Counted from the first letter of the stretch, positions 17,390 to 29,043 are shown. The stretch is 64,000 nt of DNA from Stutzerimonas zhaodongensis (GCF_003696365.1 NZ_RFFM01000001.1:1255852-1319851); one strand, 5' to 3'. Notes: generated from the sequence alone by a model not told the origin. A program made the numbers and translations.

Positions 17390-17489
17390 TTCATACCTCT
17401 TGCAATGTCCAGGCAGCGGAGACCTCGTGGGTCACCGCTGATGTGTGGAAATGCCATGGCCGGGCCGGTAGGCCCGTCATGGCCAGGAG

Positions 17490-19556
17490 TCAGCTGACGC
17501 CAGGGGCGCCCGGCTCGGACGCGCCATCAGCCAAGGTGCCTTTCTCGCGCTGCAGATGCAGAAACTGCATGTGGTGTTCGTAGTGGTCGAGGATGTCCTC
17601 GATCAGCTGACGGCGCGAGTAGCCCATCAGGTCGTAACCCAGGCTACCCTGGCGCAGATGCACCTCGAGTCGGTAGTAATGCGCACTGCTGCTCTGCGTG
17701 CGCACAGCGAATGACGGCATCGAGCTGCGCACCGGCCAGATCTGATAGGTGAAATCCATCTCGCTGCCCAGGTTGACGTTGAGGATCAGATGCTCATTGC
17801 CTGCCTCACCTTCGATGATTTCCACCGGCACGCCTTTCTCGCCAAGCGCTTTCTGGATCTCTTCCATGGCTGGCTTGCACACCTCTTTGAGGTAGCGGCG
17901 GATCTGCGACAGGCTGGGGAAACTCATGGCACGCGAAAGCCGCTGACTCCAGTTCATGTGCGCGTGCTCCAGCGTCGCGCGCCCCGACAGCTGGCCCGAC
18001 AGGCTCTTCTGGTAACTGTCCGTCATCACCCCTTCCACATGCAGGGCCTTGAACAACCCGACCATCATGAACAGGAGGACGATGGAGAACGGCAAGCCCA
18101 TGATGACGACCGTGCCCTGTAGCGCAGTGAGCCCGCCGGCTATCAGCAGTGCCAGTGTCAACACGCCGATGATTGCCGCCCAGAGTATGCGCATCCAGAC
18201 TGGCGCATCGCTGTTGGCATCTTTGAGGATGGAGGTGAAGTTGGACAGGACGAGCGAACCCGAGTCGCCCGATGTCACGAAAAACACGATGGCCAGAATG
18301 GTCGCCACTGCTGTGGTGAGCCCCGCCCAGGGCAGGCTCTGCAGGAACAGATAGATCGAGGATCCAGGGTTGGCTATCGCTTCAGCGCCGAACTCGACTG
18401 CGCCATCCATGACCATGTCGATAGCGCTGTTACCCATGATCGACATCCAGGCCATCATGAATGCCAAGGGCAGTAATAACGTACCCACGACGAATTCACG
18501 AATGGTCCGGCCGCGCGAGATACGCGCCAGGAACAAGCCAACGAATGGCCCCCACGCAATCCACCAGGCCCAGAAGAACACTGTCCAGGCGTTCAACCAG
18601 TCGGTGGGTTGATCGTAGGCGTAGGTATCGAACGACAAACTGATGAAGTTGGAAAAATAATCGCCAATGTTCATCACCAGCGCATTCAGCAGAAAGGTCG
18701 TCTGCCCGGCGAAGAGCACGAACAACAACAGGCCCACGGCCAACAGCATGTTGAATTCCGATAGCCGGCGAATCCCACGCTCCACGCCGGTCGCGGCTGA
18801 TATCGCCGAGAACACTACGATCAGCACCACCAGTACGGCCTGAGTCACAGTGCCCTCTGGTACGCCGAAGATGTAATTGAGCCCGAAGTTCAGCTGGATG
18901 ATGCCGATGCCAAGGCTGGTCGCGATACCGAAGACTGTGCCGAGTACTGCTGCAGTGTCGACGGTGTGCCCGATCGGCCCGTAGATTTTCTTGCCGAAAA
19001 TCGGATACAGCGATGAACGAATCGACAGCGGCAAACCCTGGCGGTAACTGAAATAGGCCAAGGACATGCCGACAAGCGTATACACGCCCCAGCCAGACAG
19101 GCCCCAATGCAGAAAGGTAAGTTCCATGGCGTGGCGGGCGGCCTGCACGGTGCCACCCTCGCCCACTGGCGGTTCGAGGAATTGGGTGATGGGTTCTGCG
19201 ATGCAGAAAAACAGCAGGTCGATCCCGATACCCGCCGAAAACAGCATTGCCGCCCAAGTCACGACGTTGAATTCAGGCTTGGAGTGATCAGGGCCAAGCC
19301 TGATCTTGCCGTAGCGACTGGTGGCGATAACGACCACGAAGAGAAGGTATATCAGTACGGCCAGAAAGTAGAACCAACCGAAAGTGTTGGATATCCAGCC
19401 AAGCACAGCGTTAATCACGACCAGCGATGAGTCGGTAAAGAACATCGTCCATATCGCGAACACCACGATGGCGATGGCGGAACTGTAGAAAACAACCGGA
19501 TTGATGCGGTCCGGCGATGTATCAGTGCCATTGGGTGAGAGCTCAGCCTCGTTCAT
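17490..19556 (-). CDS. betT: BCCT-family choline transporter
   Basis: 688 residues with twelve membrane segments in the first 510 residues and a long cytoplasmic C-terminal domain (about 515-688), the size and layout of E. coli BetT rather than the shorter BCCT forms. The BCCT signature is seen in VFFWAWWIAWGPFVGLFLAR followed by ISRGRTIREF, and LTFLHWGLSGWGVYTLVG near residue 150. It carries choline into the cell for BetA and BetB. AGGAGAA stands before the ATG. A 41-bp inverted repeat lies 57 bp upstream of the start. Confidence 0.9.
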   Translation of the reverse strand: MNEAELSPNGTDTSPDRINPVVFYSSAIAIVVFAIWTMFFTDSSLVVINAVLGWISNTFGWFYFLAVLIYLLFVVVIATSRYGKIRLGPDHSKPEFNVVTWAAMLFSAGIGIDLLFFCIAEPITQFLEPPVGEGGTVQAARHAMELTFLHWGLSGWGVYTLVGMSLAYFSYRQGLPLSIRSSLYPIFGKKIYGPIGHTVDTAAVLGTVFGIATSLGIGIIQLNFGLNYIFGVPEGTVTQAVLVVLIVVFSAISAATGVERGIRRLSEFNMLLAVGLLLFVLFAGQTTFLLNALVMNIGDYFSNFISLSFDTYAYDQPTDWLNAWTVFFWAWWIAWGPFVGLFLARISRGRTIREFVVGTLLLPLAFMMAWMSIMGNSAIDMVMDGAVEFGAEAIANPGSSIYLFLQSLPWAGLTTAVATILAIVFFVTSGDSGSLVLSNFTSILKDANSDAPVWMRILWAAIIGVLTLALLIAGGLTALQGTVVIMGLPFSIVLLFMMVGLFKALHVEGVMTDSYQKSLSGQLSGRATLEHAHMNWSQRLSRAMSFPSLSQIRRYLKEVCKPAMEEIQKALGEKGVPVEIIEGEAGNEHLILNVNLGSEMDFTYQIWPVRSSMPSFAVRTQSSSAHYYRLEVHLRQGSLGYDLMGYSRRQLIEDILDHYEHHMQFLHLQREKGTLADGASEPGAPGVS

Positions 19557-19612
19557 CCGTTCTTCTCCTGAACTTTTCTGGCTTATTAGGGCATCGCAAG
19601 GCGATGAGAGCG

Positions 19613-19653
19613 GCAGCGACTATGCGCTGCCAATGTGGCAGCGAAGTCGCTGC
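19613..19653. promoter_or_regulatory. Large inverted repeat upstream of betT
   Basis: The arms 19613-19632 and 19636-19653 pair as GCAGCGACT/AGTCGCTGC plus CGCTGCCA/TGGCAGCG, with ATG opposite T as a bulge and a 3-nt centre. Seventeen pairs in 41 bp is far beyond chance. It lies 57-97 bp before the betT ATG in an otherwise featureless 377-bp stretch (19557-19933), so it may be an operator or a leader hairpin of the choline operon. Confidence 0.6.
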
Positions 19654-19933
19654 ACAAAAGATGGCCATACCAGAGGTGATATGCCGAGTAATGCCGACTG
19701 CGATGCAGATGCGGCGGCGAACCCTGCTACTGCGTAGCCAATTTCAAACGTAGCTCATATTCCAAAAAAGGGCGGGCATCATACTCGAATACGCTCAACT
19801 TTGCAGACCAAGCCTTGCTCAGACCTTCATCAGCAGGAAACGTTTCGAGATACATGCATGGCGCCATACAAGCATTGAAGCCCTATAAGCGCGCTTTGGT
19901 TAAGATGCGACTTTCAGAACCCAAGCAGCGGCC

Positions 19934-20632
19934 ATGACTCATACCGTTTCCCCAGTTGGCTATATGCGCTCCTGCTTCAAGGAGAAATTCGCCATACCGA
20001 GACAACCTCATCTAGCGCCAGCGGCGCGCGGCATGCTGGAGCTGATTCCTCCATTCGACCAGGCCCACGCGCTGGATGGACTGGAACAGGTCAGTCATGT
20101 CTGGCTGCTGTTTCTGTTTCACCAGGCGCTTGAGGCCGAACCGCGCCTGCGCGTGCGACCACCGCGGCTGGGTGGGAACACAATGGTGGGGGTATTCGCA
20201 ACTCGCTCGACACATCGCCCAAATGGCATCGGGCAGTCTGTCGTCAGACTCGAGCGGATCGAACCTGGCCGCCTTTACCTGTCTGGTATTGACTTGCTCG
20301 ATGGCACACCGGTTATCGACATCAAGCCTTATGTGCCTTACGCCGACGCCATCACAGATGCCCATAACGGGCTGGCTGAGGGCGCACCGAAACGCATTGA
20401 AGTGCAGTGGACGGAAACCAGCCTGTACCAGGCCCGCAGCGAAGCGGCGCGGCTGAATGAGCCGCTGCACGCCCTCATCGAGCAATGCCTGGCGCAGGAC
20501 CCACGGCCGGCCTATCAGACACCCTCACCGGAGCGACGCTATGGCACTCGGTTATGGGATGTAGATGTACGCTGGCACTACACCAATCTGACGACCATTA
20601 CCGTGCTGGAAGTGGTCAGGGCGGAAAGCTAG
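19934..20632 (+). CDS. trmO: tRNA (t6A37)-N6-methyltransferase TrmO
   Basis: 232 residues, TrmO/YaeB family (UPF0066). The N-terminal beta-barrel domain has PVGYMRSCFKEKFAIPRQP, then the SAM-binding segment VGVFATRSTHRPNGIGQSVV near residue 85 and DIKPYVPYADA near 137. The C-terminal part carries the DPRPAY motif typical of this family. It methylates the N6 of threonylcarbamoyl-adenosine in tRNA-Thr. Single gene, facing the acylase across a hairpin. Confidence 0.92.
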   Translation: MTHTVSPVGYMRSCFKEKFAIPRQPHLAPAARGMLELIPPFDQAHALDGLEQVSHVWLLFLFHQALEAEPRLRVRPPRLGGNTMVGVFATRSTHRPNGIGQSVVRLERIEPGRLYLSGIDLLDGTPVIDIKPYVPYADAITDAHNGLAEGAPKRIEVQWTETSLYQARSEAARLNEPLHALIEQCLAQDPRPAYQTPSPERRYGTRLWDVDVRWHYTNLTTITVLEVVRAES

Positions 20633-20652
20633 AGGGCTGGCGAAGCCTGGAC

Positions 20653-20681
20653 CTGCGCCGCACATGCTGCAGGCGGCGCAG
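20653..20681. terminator. Hairpin between convergent trmO and acylase genes
   Basis: CTGCGCCGC and GCGGCGCAG form a perfect 9-bp stem with an 11-nt loop, lying in the 56-bp gap between two converging genes. No T run follows; a bidirectional role is inferred from position. Confidence 0.5.
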
Positions 20682-20688
20682 ATCCACA

Positions 20689-23226
20689 TTACGGCGTTGC
20701 GGGGGTGAGCAGCAGGCGCTGGGTACCGTAGACCTTATCCAAGTTTTCAGACTTGAAGGGGAAGCTCATATACCCACCTTTCAGCCAGGCTTCGATGCCA
20801 TCAGCGTAATGCGGGCTGGCAGGGTTGCCGGACTGGCCGGAGCTATTGAGCCCGATCATTGGCTCATCGCGTCCGAAGTCGACGATGATGCGCATCGCAG
20901 GTACCAACCAGGTGTCGAAACTGTCCCCCCAGCGGTAGGCGGCCACGTTGAGGGTGCTGTGATCACCACCGGCGGCAATGGGACCGCGGTCCAGGTAATT
21001 GCTGATGGTATTGATGCCGGCTCGCTGGCTGGCTGCCATGTAAGGTGCCAGCTGCGTAGTGCCGGTTTTCCAGCTGTAGGTATGCAAGCGCCCCCAGCTC
21101 CACGCGTTGCGATCAACACCCTGTGCAGCTTCCATGCGGGCGACTGCAGCCGCAAGGGATCGCGCCAGGATCGCGGGCTTGTCTTCCTGCTGAGGCGTGC
21201 GTTGATCGTTCCAGAAGGGGCTGTCGTCACGCCCTAACAAGTGGTCCGCCTGGGCTGAATAGGAGGAGTTGGCTGTCTCGACCAGAGCTTTCCACGCAGC
21301 GCTGCTCTCCGGCCCCAGCTCGTCGAGAAATATCTGGCGCGCCGATTCCATCAGAAAGGCTTCGTAAAGCGCTGCATCGGATGAGTCGGCTGCGAGCTTG
21401 CCGTCGAAGCTCAGTAGCCGAGAAAGCGCTTCGCGCGCCCTGCTTCGTTCAGGCTCGGCCAGCGAATCGATGGCCGACTTCAGTGGGCCAGACATTCCTG
21501 GCGCCTGAAGCATGGTCTGCAGCTTGGCGGCGAAAGTTGTCGTCTGGTCGTACTGCATCGCTATGACACTGCGCGTGTCGTGCCTGCCCTGAGCCAGCAG
21601 TTGGGCGATGCGCTCGGCTCGCTCCGGGTAATACCATGAATTGGAGAGCTGCATGCCATAACCCTTCGCAACGGTGCGTTCGTTAGCCGTCGCCAACCAG
21701 CCCTTGCCCGGATCCTGATCGTAGGGATGCAGCATGGGATCTGCATAACCGTCCCAGTCGTAACGGCCATCCCAGCCCGGAGAAGGCATCAGGCCCAGTC
21801 CTGCGCGGCGATTGGGATAACGCCCGGTGACTTGCCACCCCGTCCCGTTCTGGTCGGCAAACACGACGTTCAGCGCCGCTGCCCGAATGTCTCGGGTCGC
21901 TTCGAACGCCTGATCGACCGATTGCGCGCGGGTCAGATCGAAGAAGGCGTCCAATGTCTGGTCCCCATCCAACGCCGCGGTTTTCAGCGCCAAGCCGTAG
22001 CCACTGCTCAGCTGCAAGGGCTGCAGAGGATGCTTGCGCTCACCAAGGACGCTATTGAGCAGCGGCCCGTTTCGCGTCTCGTAGACCGTTTCACGGATCG
22101 GTCGCTCGCCCTTTATGATGAAGGTTTCGTGGCGTTCGCGGGCCGGCAGCCATTTGCCATCGGCAAGATATTGCAGGCGACCACCTTCGCGACGCACCTG
22201 TTCGAGGTACACATCCTGCGTATCGCCCATGACCATGGTCATGCCCCAGCCGAGCTTGCCATTGAAGCCTGCTACCACGGCTGGCACGCCGGCGATCGTT
22301 ACCCCTGCGGCCTGGAATTTCGGCGAGCGGATCTGCACGAAATTCCAGTAAGAAGGCATGGATAACGGAAGGTGCGTGTCGTTTGCCATCAACGGCTTTC
22401 CACTGCGGGTGTTGCTGCCGGAGATCGCCCAGTTGTTGGAGGCAGCGACACCCAGCATGTTCAGCGAAGCGACCTGCGAGGCTGCCGCATCAACCGCCGC
22501 GAGCCCCGGAATGTCACCGCCCAGCTTCAGACCCTTGAGCTTGTCAGCCTCTGCGAACGGCAGCGACTCGTCCGGGTAGGTGGGTAGCAGCCAAGGGAGC
22601 CTGTCGCTGCCAACTTTCTGCGCAAGCACCAGTGCTGCCAGCTCTTCCTGAAGATTGACCGCCAGCCCGAAGTTGAGCAGGCAGAAAACCAGGACCGAAT
22701 CTTCTGCCTTCCAGTACTCGGGCGTATATCCGGCTGCGGCCAGGTCCATCGGCAACTTGTCCCGATGGCGGAACATGTAGGCATTGACCCCTCGAGCGTA
22801 GACCTCGAAGAAGCGCTTGAGTCGCGGCGAGCTGTCGCGGTACAGCACGGCTGCGCTTTGCCGCAGATTTGCGGCGCGCATGAATCGGTCTATTTCCAGA
22901 ACGCCGGGCCCGGCCATCTCGGCCAGACGCCCCTCTGCCATCAGCCGCATACTGACCATCTGACTCAAACGGTCGGTTGCGTGAATGTACCCCAACCCGA
23001 ACAGCGCATCGTGAAAGGTGGCTGTCTCGATCAAAGGCATACCGAGCGAGTTGCGCCGGATGCTAACGCTCTTGTCCAGCCCCGTGATGGCCTGAACACC
23101 TTGCGCGGGCGGCAGGCTGTCGCTGTAGCGACTGTCCAGATAAGCCTGACAGCCAGTGAGACCGCTAGCCGCCAAAGCAGCGCCGAGCGTCAGACGAACC
23201 AGAACAAACGACAGGCGCAGAGACAT
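20689..23226 (-). CDS. quiP: QuiP-like penicillin acylase-family N-acylhomoserine-lactone acylase, predicted lipoprotein
   Basis: 845 residues from ATG 23226, with TAAGGAG upstream; the frame is open 59 codons further but without a start signal. Ntn-hydrolase of the penicillin amidase family, made as a precursor that cleaves itself before a serine. The motif [10 protein letters not shown] places the nucleophile at Ser263. The alpha part includes [12 protein letters not shown] and [14 protein letters not shown], close to what I recall for P. aeruginosa QuiP (847 residues). The leader ends in LTGC with Cys26, a lipobox, so the enzyme may be membrane-anchored rather than freely periplasmic. Acylated homoserine lactones are the known QuiP substrates; a general amide substrate cannot be excluded. 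Confidence 0.8.
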   Translation of the reverse strand: MSLRLSFVLVRLTLGAALAASGLTGCQAYLDSRYSDSLPPAQGVQAITGLDKSVSIRRNSLGMPLIETATFHDALFGLGYIHATDRLSQMVSMRLMAEGRLAEMAGPGVLEIDRFMRAANLRQSAAVLYRDSSPRLKRFFEVYARGVNAYMFRHRDKLPMDLAAAGYTPEYWKAEDSVLVFCLLNFGLAVNLQEELAALVLAQKVGSDRLPWLLPTYPDESLPFAEADKLKGLKLGGDIPGLAAVDAAASQVASLNMLGVAASNNWAISGSNTRSGKPLMANDTHLPLSMPSYWNFVQIRSPKFQAAGVTIAGVPAVVAGFNGKLGWGMTMVMGDTQDVYLEQVRREGGRLQYLADGKWLPARERHETFIIKGERPIRETVYETRNGPLLNSVLGERKHPLQPLQLSSGYGLALKTAALDGDQTLDAFFDLTRAQSVDQAFEATRDIRAAALNVVFADQNGTGWQVTGRYPNRRAGLGLMPSPGWDGRYDWDGYADPMLHPYDQDPGKGWLATANERTVAKGYGMQLSNSWYYPERAERIAQLLAQGRHDTRSVIAMQYDQTTTFAAKLQTMLQAPGMSGPLKSAIDSLAEPERSRAREALSRLLSFDGKLAADSSDAALYEAFLMESARQIFLDELGPESSAAWKALVETANSSYSAQADHLLGRDDSPFWNDQRTPQQEDKPAILARSLAAAVARMEAAQGVDRNAWSWGRLHTYSWKTGTTQLAPYMAASQRAGINTISNYLDRGPIAAGGDHSTLNVAAYRWGDSFDTWLVPAMRIIVDFGRDEPMIGLNSSGQSGNPASPHYADGIEAWLKGGYMSFPFKSENLDKVYGTQRLLLTPATP

Positions 23227-23296
23227 CAACGGCTCCTTACAGGCAGGGCAGTACGAAAACAGAGGATAGATGGTGTGGCGCGTTGTGCCGCCTTGC

Positions 23297-23761
23297 TCAG
23301 GCGGCTTCGCTGTTCTTCGGCAGTACTTCGTCCAGCAACCAGCGTGCGGAACGACGCGCCTCAGCCTTGTGCTGCAGTTCCAGCGCGCTGAAGTTGGCCT
23401 CATGCCGGCGGCGCTCGGTTTTATCCAGCGCCTTCCAGGCTGAGTGTGTCGGTACCTGCTCGGTGGCCTCGAACAACAACTGAAAGACCTGGCAGCGAGG
23501 ATCCTGACCCAGGTTCGAATCGTAATTGTCGAGCAGCACCTTGATTCGAATCGCGCCTTCGATCAGAGGTACCTGCTCTTGCAGCAAGCTGCCGGCAAGG
23601 ACCCGCAGGTCAGCTGCCAGAGCGGCATGCTGCTGAGCCTGCTGGTCCGCCAGCTGGCGCTCTCTGCCCCAGACCCGCCGCCACAGATACAACGCGTAAC
23701 CGGCCAGTGCCGCTATCAGCAGCAGGCCGGTCAAGAGTAATGTGATGGCAAGGGGCGTCAT
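23297..23761 (-). CDS. DUF2489-type membrane-anchored protein
   Basis: 154 residues from ATG 23761, 7 bp after the stop of the SEC-C gene. One N-terminal membrane helix ([20 protein letters not shown]) is followed by a short coiled-coil-like stretch ([20 protein letters not shown]) and a soluble domain with [12 protein letters not shown], as in DUF2489 proteins. No catalytic motif is apparent. Four genes (lipoprotein, SEC-C, this one, acylase) lie close together on the minus strand. Function unknown. Confidence 0.7.
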   Translation of the reverse strand: MTPLAITLLLTGLLLIAALAGYALYLWRRVWGRERQLADQQAQQHAALAADLRVLAGSLLQEQVPLIEGAIRIKVLLDNYDSNLGQDPRCQVFQLLFEATEQVPTHSAWKALDKTERRRHEANFSALELQHKAEARRSARWLLDEVLPKNSEAA

Positions 23762-23768
23762 ACTCGGC

Positions 23769-23960
23769 TCAGGCTCCGTGGCACTTCTTGAACTTCTTAT
23801 GGCTGCCGCACGGGCAGGGATCGTTACGACCCACATCCTTTAGCGGGTTTCGAACCGGGTCATGACTATGGTTGCAATGTGGACCATGCACATGGCCATG
23901 ATGGTCATGGTCGTGATCATGGTTGCAATCGGGACCGTGCACGTGAGCTTCCTGATTCAT
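23769..23960 (-). CDS. His-rich SEC-C zinc-binding small protein
   Basis: 63 residues. The N-terminal half is a histidine-rich tract with two copies of HVHGPxCNHxH. The C-terminal half is a SEC-C motif, [19 protein letters not shown], which binds zinc in the SecA tail and many other proteins. Eight bases separate it from the next gene, so it belongs to the small operon. The His tract could store or deliver metal. The same [11 protein letters not shown] sequence ends an unrelated protein at 41498-41785. Role unknown. Confidence 0.8.
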   Translation of the reverse strand: MNQEAHVHGPDCNHDHDHDHHGHVHGPHCNHSHDPVRNPLKDVGRNDPCPCGSHKKFKKCHGA

Positions 23961-23968
23961 CGGTACTG

Positions 23969-24466
23969 CTACTCCGGGATAAAGTTGCCGGGGATTATCT
24001 CGCCATTGGTGGAGATGTGCACGCGCCGACCCAGCATTAGGCCCGTTTTCAACTCTCCATCCAGACGATAGGCAATGGGCCGGTCCGGCTTTTCAAGCAA
24101 TCGAACGATGTACTTCATGTGCTTCCAGAGATTGGTATGGATCGGCACTTCGTAATATTCGAAGCTTTTGCCTGCCACCGTCGTCCAGCCACTGGACTCC
24201 CCGCTCGCCAACTCGATGTCATTGAGGTGGACGGTATAGAGCAGGCCGCGCACAGGCAGGCTCTGCTCATTCGGGTTGTCGATGCGAAAACGCAGCATGA
24301 ACTGCTGCTCGAGAAGTCTTGCCTTGATGATCTCGACGTCCTTGAGTTGAACGCGAGGGTCCTGGAAGTCACTACTGAACCAGGTTGAGCAGCCCACGAG
24401 GCCGGACAGCAGGCTCAATAAAACCACAGCTCTGAATGTTCTTCTTATAGGTGCGTGGCAAAGCAT
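23969..24466 (-). CDS. LEA14-like predicted lipoprotein
   Basis: 165 residues from ATG 24466, with TGGAG at good spacing; an upstream in-frame start exists but adds an unlikely leader. The N-terminus is basic then hydrophobic and ends in a lipobox LVGC at Cys26. The remainder is a single immunoglobulin-like LEA type-2 (WHy) domain: [37 protein letters not shown] and [15 protein letters not shown]. Such proteins are thought to protect against desiccation or stress; no function is shown for this one. First gene of the minus-strand group ending with the acylase. Confidence 0.75.
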   Translation of the reverse strand: MLCHAPIRRTFRAVVLLSLLSGLVGCSTWFSSDFQDPRVQLKDVEIIKARLLEQQFMLRFRIDNPNEQSLPVRGLLYTVHLNDIELASGESSGWTTVAGKSFEYYEVPIHTNLWKHMKYIVRLLEKPDRPIAYRLDGELKTGLMLGRRVHISTNGEIIPGNFIPE

Positions 24467-24661
24467 TCCGGTACTCCATAGGACGCCCAAGTGTAGCAAG
24501 CAGCGAATCGCCTGCAATGGATGTTTGGCGAAATTAGCAGCCACCTGCTACGTCTTTGCTACCACTACCATACCGTTGTTGCGAACCGGTGCCCAATACG
24601 GTCACTGACATCGCGCCTTCCAATGCCGCACGACACCTTCCAAATTAGCTTGCCGGTCAAA

Positions 24662-26412
<1,751 letters not shown>

Positions 26413-26428
26413 ATAAGTGAGCGAGTCC

Positions 26429-26953
26429 TTAATCTAGCGTTGCGCTCGACCAATCCGGGCATGCAGCTTCGCCGATATAAACGGCGCAACCGGTAGGCAC
26501 CAGATCGAACAGATCGAGCAAGTCAGCATTGCGCAATCTGACGCAGCCGTGTGAGAGCGGCACACCCATGGGTTCTGAATCAGGCGTGCCGTGTAGATAG
26601 ATGTAGCGGCGGAAGGTATCGACATCCCCCAGGCGGTTGTATCCGGGTTCAGAGCCGCTGAGCCAGAGGATACGGGTAAGAATCCAGTCGCGCCCCGGGT
26701 GTTGTTCGTGCAACACGGGTGTCCAGACCTCGCCCGTCCAACGCCGGCCTCGCAATACCGCGCCAAATGGCAGACCATCACCTATGCGCGCCCGTACCCG
26801 ATGGGCGCCACGCGGCGTGCACCCGGAACCATTACGTTCGCCTGCGCCGTTGCGAGCGGTCGACACAGGCATCCTGACCCGAAGTCGGGAGCCCACGAAG
26901 CCGTAGAGCATCTGGTCAGCGATAGATATGTGGAGAAAATCGAGTGTGGTCAT
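26429..26953 (-). CDS. L,D-transpeptidase (YkuD) family protein
   Basis: 174 residues from ATG 26953. The YkuD domain occupies nearly the whole protein, with YIYLHGTPDSEPMG and the catalytic SHGCVRLRN motif (Cys nucleophile, His base). There is no clear signal peptide, and the N-terminus MTTLDFLHISIADQMLYGF begins straight in the domain. Secretion is therefore doubtful from sequence alone. Family members cross-link or trim peptidoglycan stem peptides; its linkage to nagZ supports a cell-wall role. Confidence 0.82.
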   Translation of the reverse strand: MTTLDFLHISIADQMLYGFVGSRLRVRMPVSTARNGAGERNGSGCTPRGAHRVRARIGDGLPFGAVLRGRRWTGEVWTPVLHEQHPGRDWILTRILWLSGSEPGYNRLGDVDTFRRYIYLHGTPDSEPMGVPLSHGCVRLRNADLLDLFDLVPTGCAVYIGEAACPDWSSATLD

Positions 26954-26992
26954 GGGCGGCAAGCTTAGCCGATCAGTCCCTGACCGTGCACC

Positions 26993-27700
26993 CTAGCCCT
27001 TGGCCGGCATGGCGAGTGCGTTACGCCGAGCGATCGGATGGGCCTGGGCCAGGTTTGGATCGGCTACACCTGAGTCCGCCCGCATGCCCGCTGCCAGAAA
27101 AGGAACCATCATGCGCATGACCTGCTCGATCGAAGTCCGTGCGCCAAAGTCATTTTCTGCAATGGCACGCAGCGCCTTGATACCAGACATGCTGAACGCG
27201 GCGGCCCCGAGCATGAAATGTACGCGCCAGAACAGCTCGATCGGCGGAATAGCAGGTGCGGCTTCGTGTACGCGTTGCATGTAGCGGCGGAACACCTTGC
27301 CATACATGTCTTCGAGATAGCGCCGCAAGTGGCCCTGGCTTTGGCTGAAGGACAGCCCCAGTAGACGCATGAAAATCGACAGGTCATTGCCGCTGCGGGG
27401 AGTAACCGCTAGCGCTTGCTCGACAAGGATCTCGAGCAGCTCTTCAAGATTTTCTTTCCTGTCCGACTGGGCTTCACGCCGGTCCAGCTCACGCTCGAGA
27501 CTCATGCAGAACGGGCCCAGGAATCGCGAGAACACAGCTTGAATGAGAGCCTTCTTGGAGCCGAAGTGATAGTTCACAGCTGCGAGATTGACGCCAGCCT
27601 TGCTGGTGATCAGGCGAAGCGAAGTTTCGGCGAAGCCTTTCTCAGCGAACAGTTGTTCCGCTGCATCAAGAATACGCTCCACTGTTTCCGACTGCGCCAT
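26993..27700 (-). CDS. psrA: TetR-family regulator PsrA
   Basis: 235 residues. TetR helix-turn-helix at about 8-55 ([20 protein letters not shown], then [20 protein letters not shown]). The C-terminal ligand domain and its position beside lexA match PsrA of pseudomonads. PsrA responds to long-chain fatty acids, represses the fadBA beta-oxidation operon and itself, and activates rpoS. A perfect PsrA palindrome lies 28 bp upstream of this start at 27728-27741, and fadBA is present in this window at 34115-37455. lexA is divergent. Confidence 0.92.
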   Translation of the reverse strand: MAQSETVERILDAAEQLFAEKGFAETSLRLITSKAGVNLAAVNYHFGSKKALIQAVFSRFLGPFCMSLERELDRREAQSDRKENLEELLEILVEQALAVTPRSGNDLSIFMRLLGLSFSQSQGHLRRYLEDMYGKVFRRYMQRVHEAAPAIPPIELFWRVHFMLGAAAFSMSGIKALRAIAENDFGARTSIEQVMRMMVPFLAAGMRADSGVADPNLAQAHPIARRNALAMPAKG

Positions 27701-27725
27701 GCCCCCTCCCCCGACGAACGACTGT

Positions 27726-27743
27726 TTGAAACTTACGTTTCAA
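27726..27743. promoter_or_regulatory. PsrA operator
   Basis: TTGAAACTTACGTTTCAA contains GAAAC-N4-GTTTC, an exact match to the published PsrA box (G/C)AAAC-N2-4-GTTT(G/C), with symmetry extended to 18 bp. It sits between psrA and lexA, nearer psrA, so autoregulation is expected. Confidence 0.88.
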
Positions 27744-27851
27744 CCCCTGGCAAGTCAATAAAGAAAGCGTCCGAGGAACTTTCCAAGCATATAAAGCTTG
27801 CCCGAACGCCCACCAACCTTCAACGAAACAACGATTGCCAAGCACAAGGCA

Positions 27852-27867
27852 CTGTATATAATCCCAG
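27852..27867 (+). promoter_or_regulatory. SOS box 1 of lexA-sulA
   Basis: CTGTATATAATCCCAG is an imperfect LexA box; the right arm is CCAG instead of ACAG. It lies 29 bp before the lexA ATG, beside a perfect second box. Confidence 0.75.
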
Positions 27868-27870
27868 TCA

Positions 27871-27886
27871 CTGTATAAAAGAACAG
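27871..27886 (+). promoter_or_regulatory. SOS box 2 of lexA-sulA
   Basis: CTGTATAAAAGAACAG is a perfect CTGT-N8-ACAG LexA box, 10 bp before the lexA start codon. Two adjacent boxes are the expected arrangement for autoregulated lexA. Confidence 0.93.
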
Positions 27887-27895
27887 AGACCACCC

Positions 27896-28504
27896 ATGAT
27901 CAAGCTGACCCCCCGCCAGTCAGAAATTCTTGCCTTCATCAAGAGAAGCCTTGAAGACAACGGTTATCCGCCGACGCGGGCCGAAATTGCTCAGGAGCTG
28001 GGTTTCAAGTCGCCCAACGCTGCCGAGGAACACCTCAAAGCCCTGTCCCGCAAGGGCGCTATCGAGATGACGCCAGGCGCCTCACGGGGAATACGCATTC
28101 CGGGGTTCGAGCCAGCTGCCGAAGAGAGCGGTCTGCCTGTGATTGGTCGCGTAGCTGCTGGCGCGCCAATTCTAGCGCAACAGCATGTCGAAACATCCTG
28201 CCAGATTGATCCTTCATTTTTTCAGCCAAAGGCCGATTACCTATTGCGTGTGCAGGGTATGAGCATGAAAGACATCGGCATTTTCGATGGCGATCTCTTG
28301 GCTGTTCACACCACACGGGAAGCGCGTAACGGGCAAATCGTAGTAGCCCGCATCGACGATGAAGTCACGGTTAAACGCTTCAAGCGCGAAGGCAGCAAGG
28401 TGTGGCTGCTGGCAGAGAACACCGAGTTTGCACCAATCGAGGTCGATCTCGAGCAACAGGAACTGGTTATCGAAGGTTTGAGCGTCGGCGTGATTCGTCG
28501 ATAA
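27896..28504 (+). CDS. lexA: LexA repressor of the SOS response
   Basis: 202 residues from ATG 27896; upstream in-frame codons lie across the SOS boxes and are not translated. Winged helix N-terminal domain ([35 protein letters not shown]), self-cleavage site at Ala88-Gly89 (RVAAGAPI), catalytic Ser123 (GMSMKD) and Lys160 (VKRFK). All catalytic residues are intact. It represses itself and sulA until RecA filaments trigger cleavage. sulA follows 10 bp after the stop. Confidence 0.97.
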   Translation: MIKLTPRQSEILAFIKRSLEDNGYPPTRAEIAQELGFKSPNAAEEHLKALSRKGAIEMTPGASRGIRIPGFEPAAEESGLPVIGRVAAGAPILAQQHVETSCQIDPSFFQPKADYLLRVQGMSMKDIGIFDGDLLAVHTTREARNGQIVVARIDDEVTVKRFKREGSKVWLLAENTEFAPIEVDLEQQELVIEGLSVGVIRR

Positions 28505-28514
28505 GGAGAGGTTC

Positions 28515-28991
28515 ATGCAGTATCAACCCCAACCCACCGCTGGCAAGCCGCCGCAGCTCTCTCTATTCGAGGGGCTGATCGCACACCGTCGAACGCCGTT
28601 TGGGGATGTCATACCTGCGCCCAAGCCTGCCGACGATCGTCTCAGTGAAATGACCCTGAGCGGCAGCGGTGATCATTGCCGCCTGTTACTCGCCCCTATC
28701 CTCAGAGACCTCAGCGAGGCAGCAGACACACGCTGGTTGACCTTGATAGCTCCGCCTCCAGCGCTCTCGCAGAGCTGGCTGCGGGAGACCGGATTCAACC
28801 GTGATCGCATTCTGTTGCTGCAAGCTCGAGAAACCCAGGGTGCACTCGAATTGGCATGCAAAGCACTGGTGTCAGGGTGCAGCCACACCGTGATTACCTG
28901 GTTTCCGCGTCTCGATAAAGCCAGTCGCTTGAAGCTGCGTGTGGCAGCAGCTCAAGGCAATGCGCAAAGCCTGAACATACGACTGGGCTGA
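28515..28991 (+). CDS. sulA: SOS cell-division inhibitor SulA
   Basis: 158 residues, second gene of the lexA operon with AGGAGAGG 7 bp before the ATG. The core resembles the RecA-like SulA fold: RWLTLIAPPPALSQSWLRE, INRDRILLLQ-like NRDRILLLQARETQGALELA, and SGCSHTVITWFPRL. SulA blocks FtsZ polymerisation during DNA damage. The position after lexA is the normal pseudomonad arrangement. Confidence 0.92.
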   Translation: MQYQPQPTAGKPPQLSLFEGLIAHRRTPFGDVIPAPKPADDRLSEMTLSGSGDHCRLLLAPILRDLSEAADTRWLTLIAPPPALSQSWLRETGFNRDRILLLQARETQGALELACKALVSGCSHTVITWFPRLDKASRLKLRVAAAQGNAQSLNIRLG

Positions 28992-29043
28992 CCGCTGATA
29001 TCACCGGCATATGGATGTGCCGAAAGCCCTTCCCGAAGCGCGC

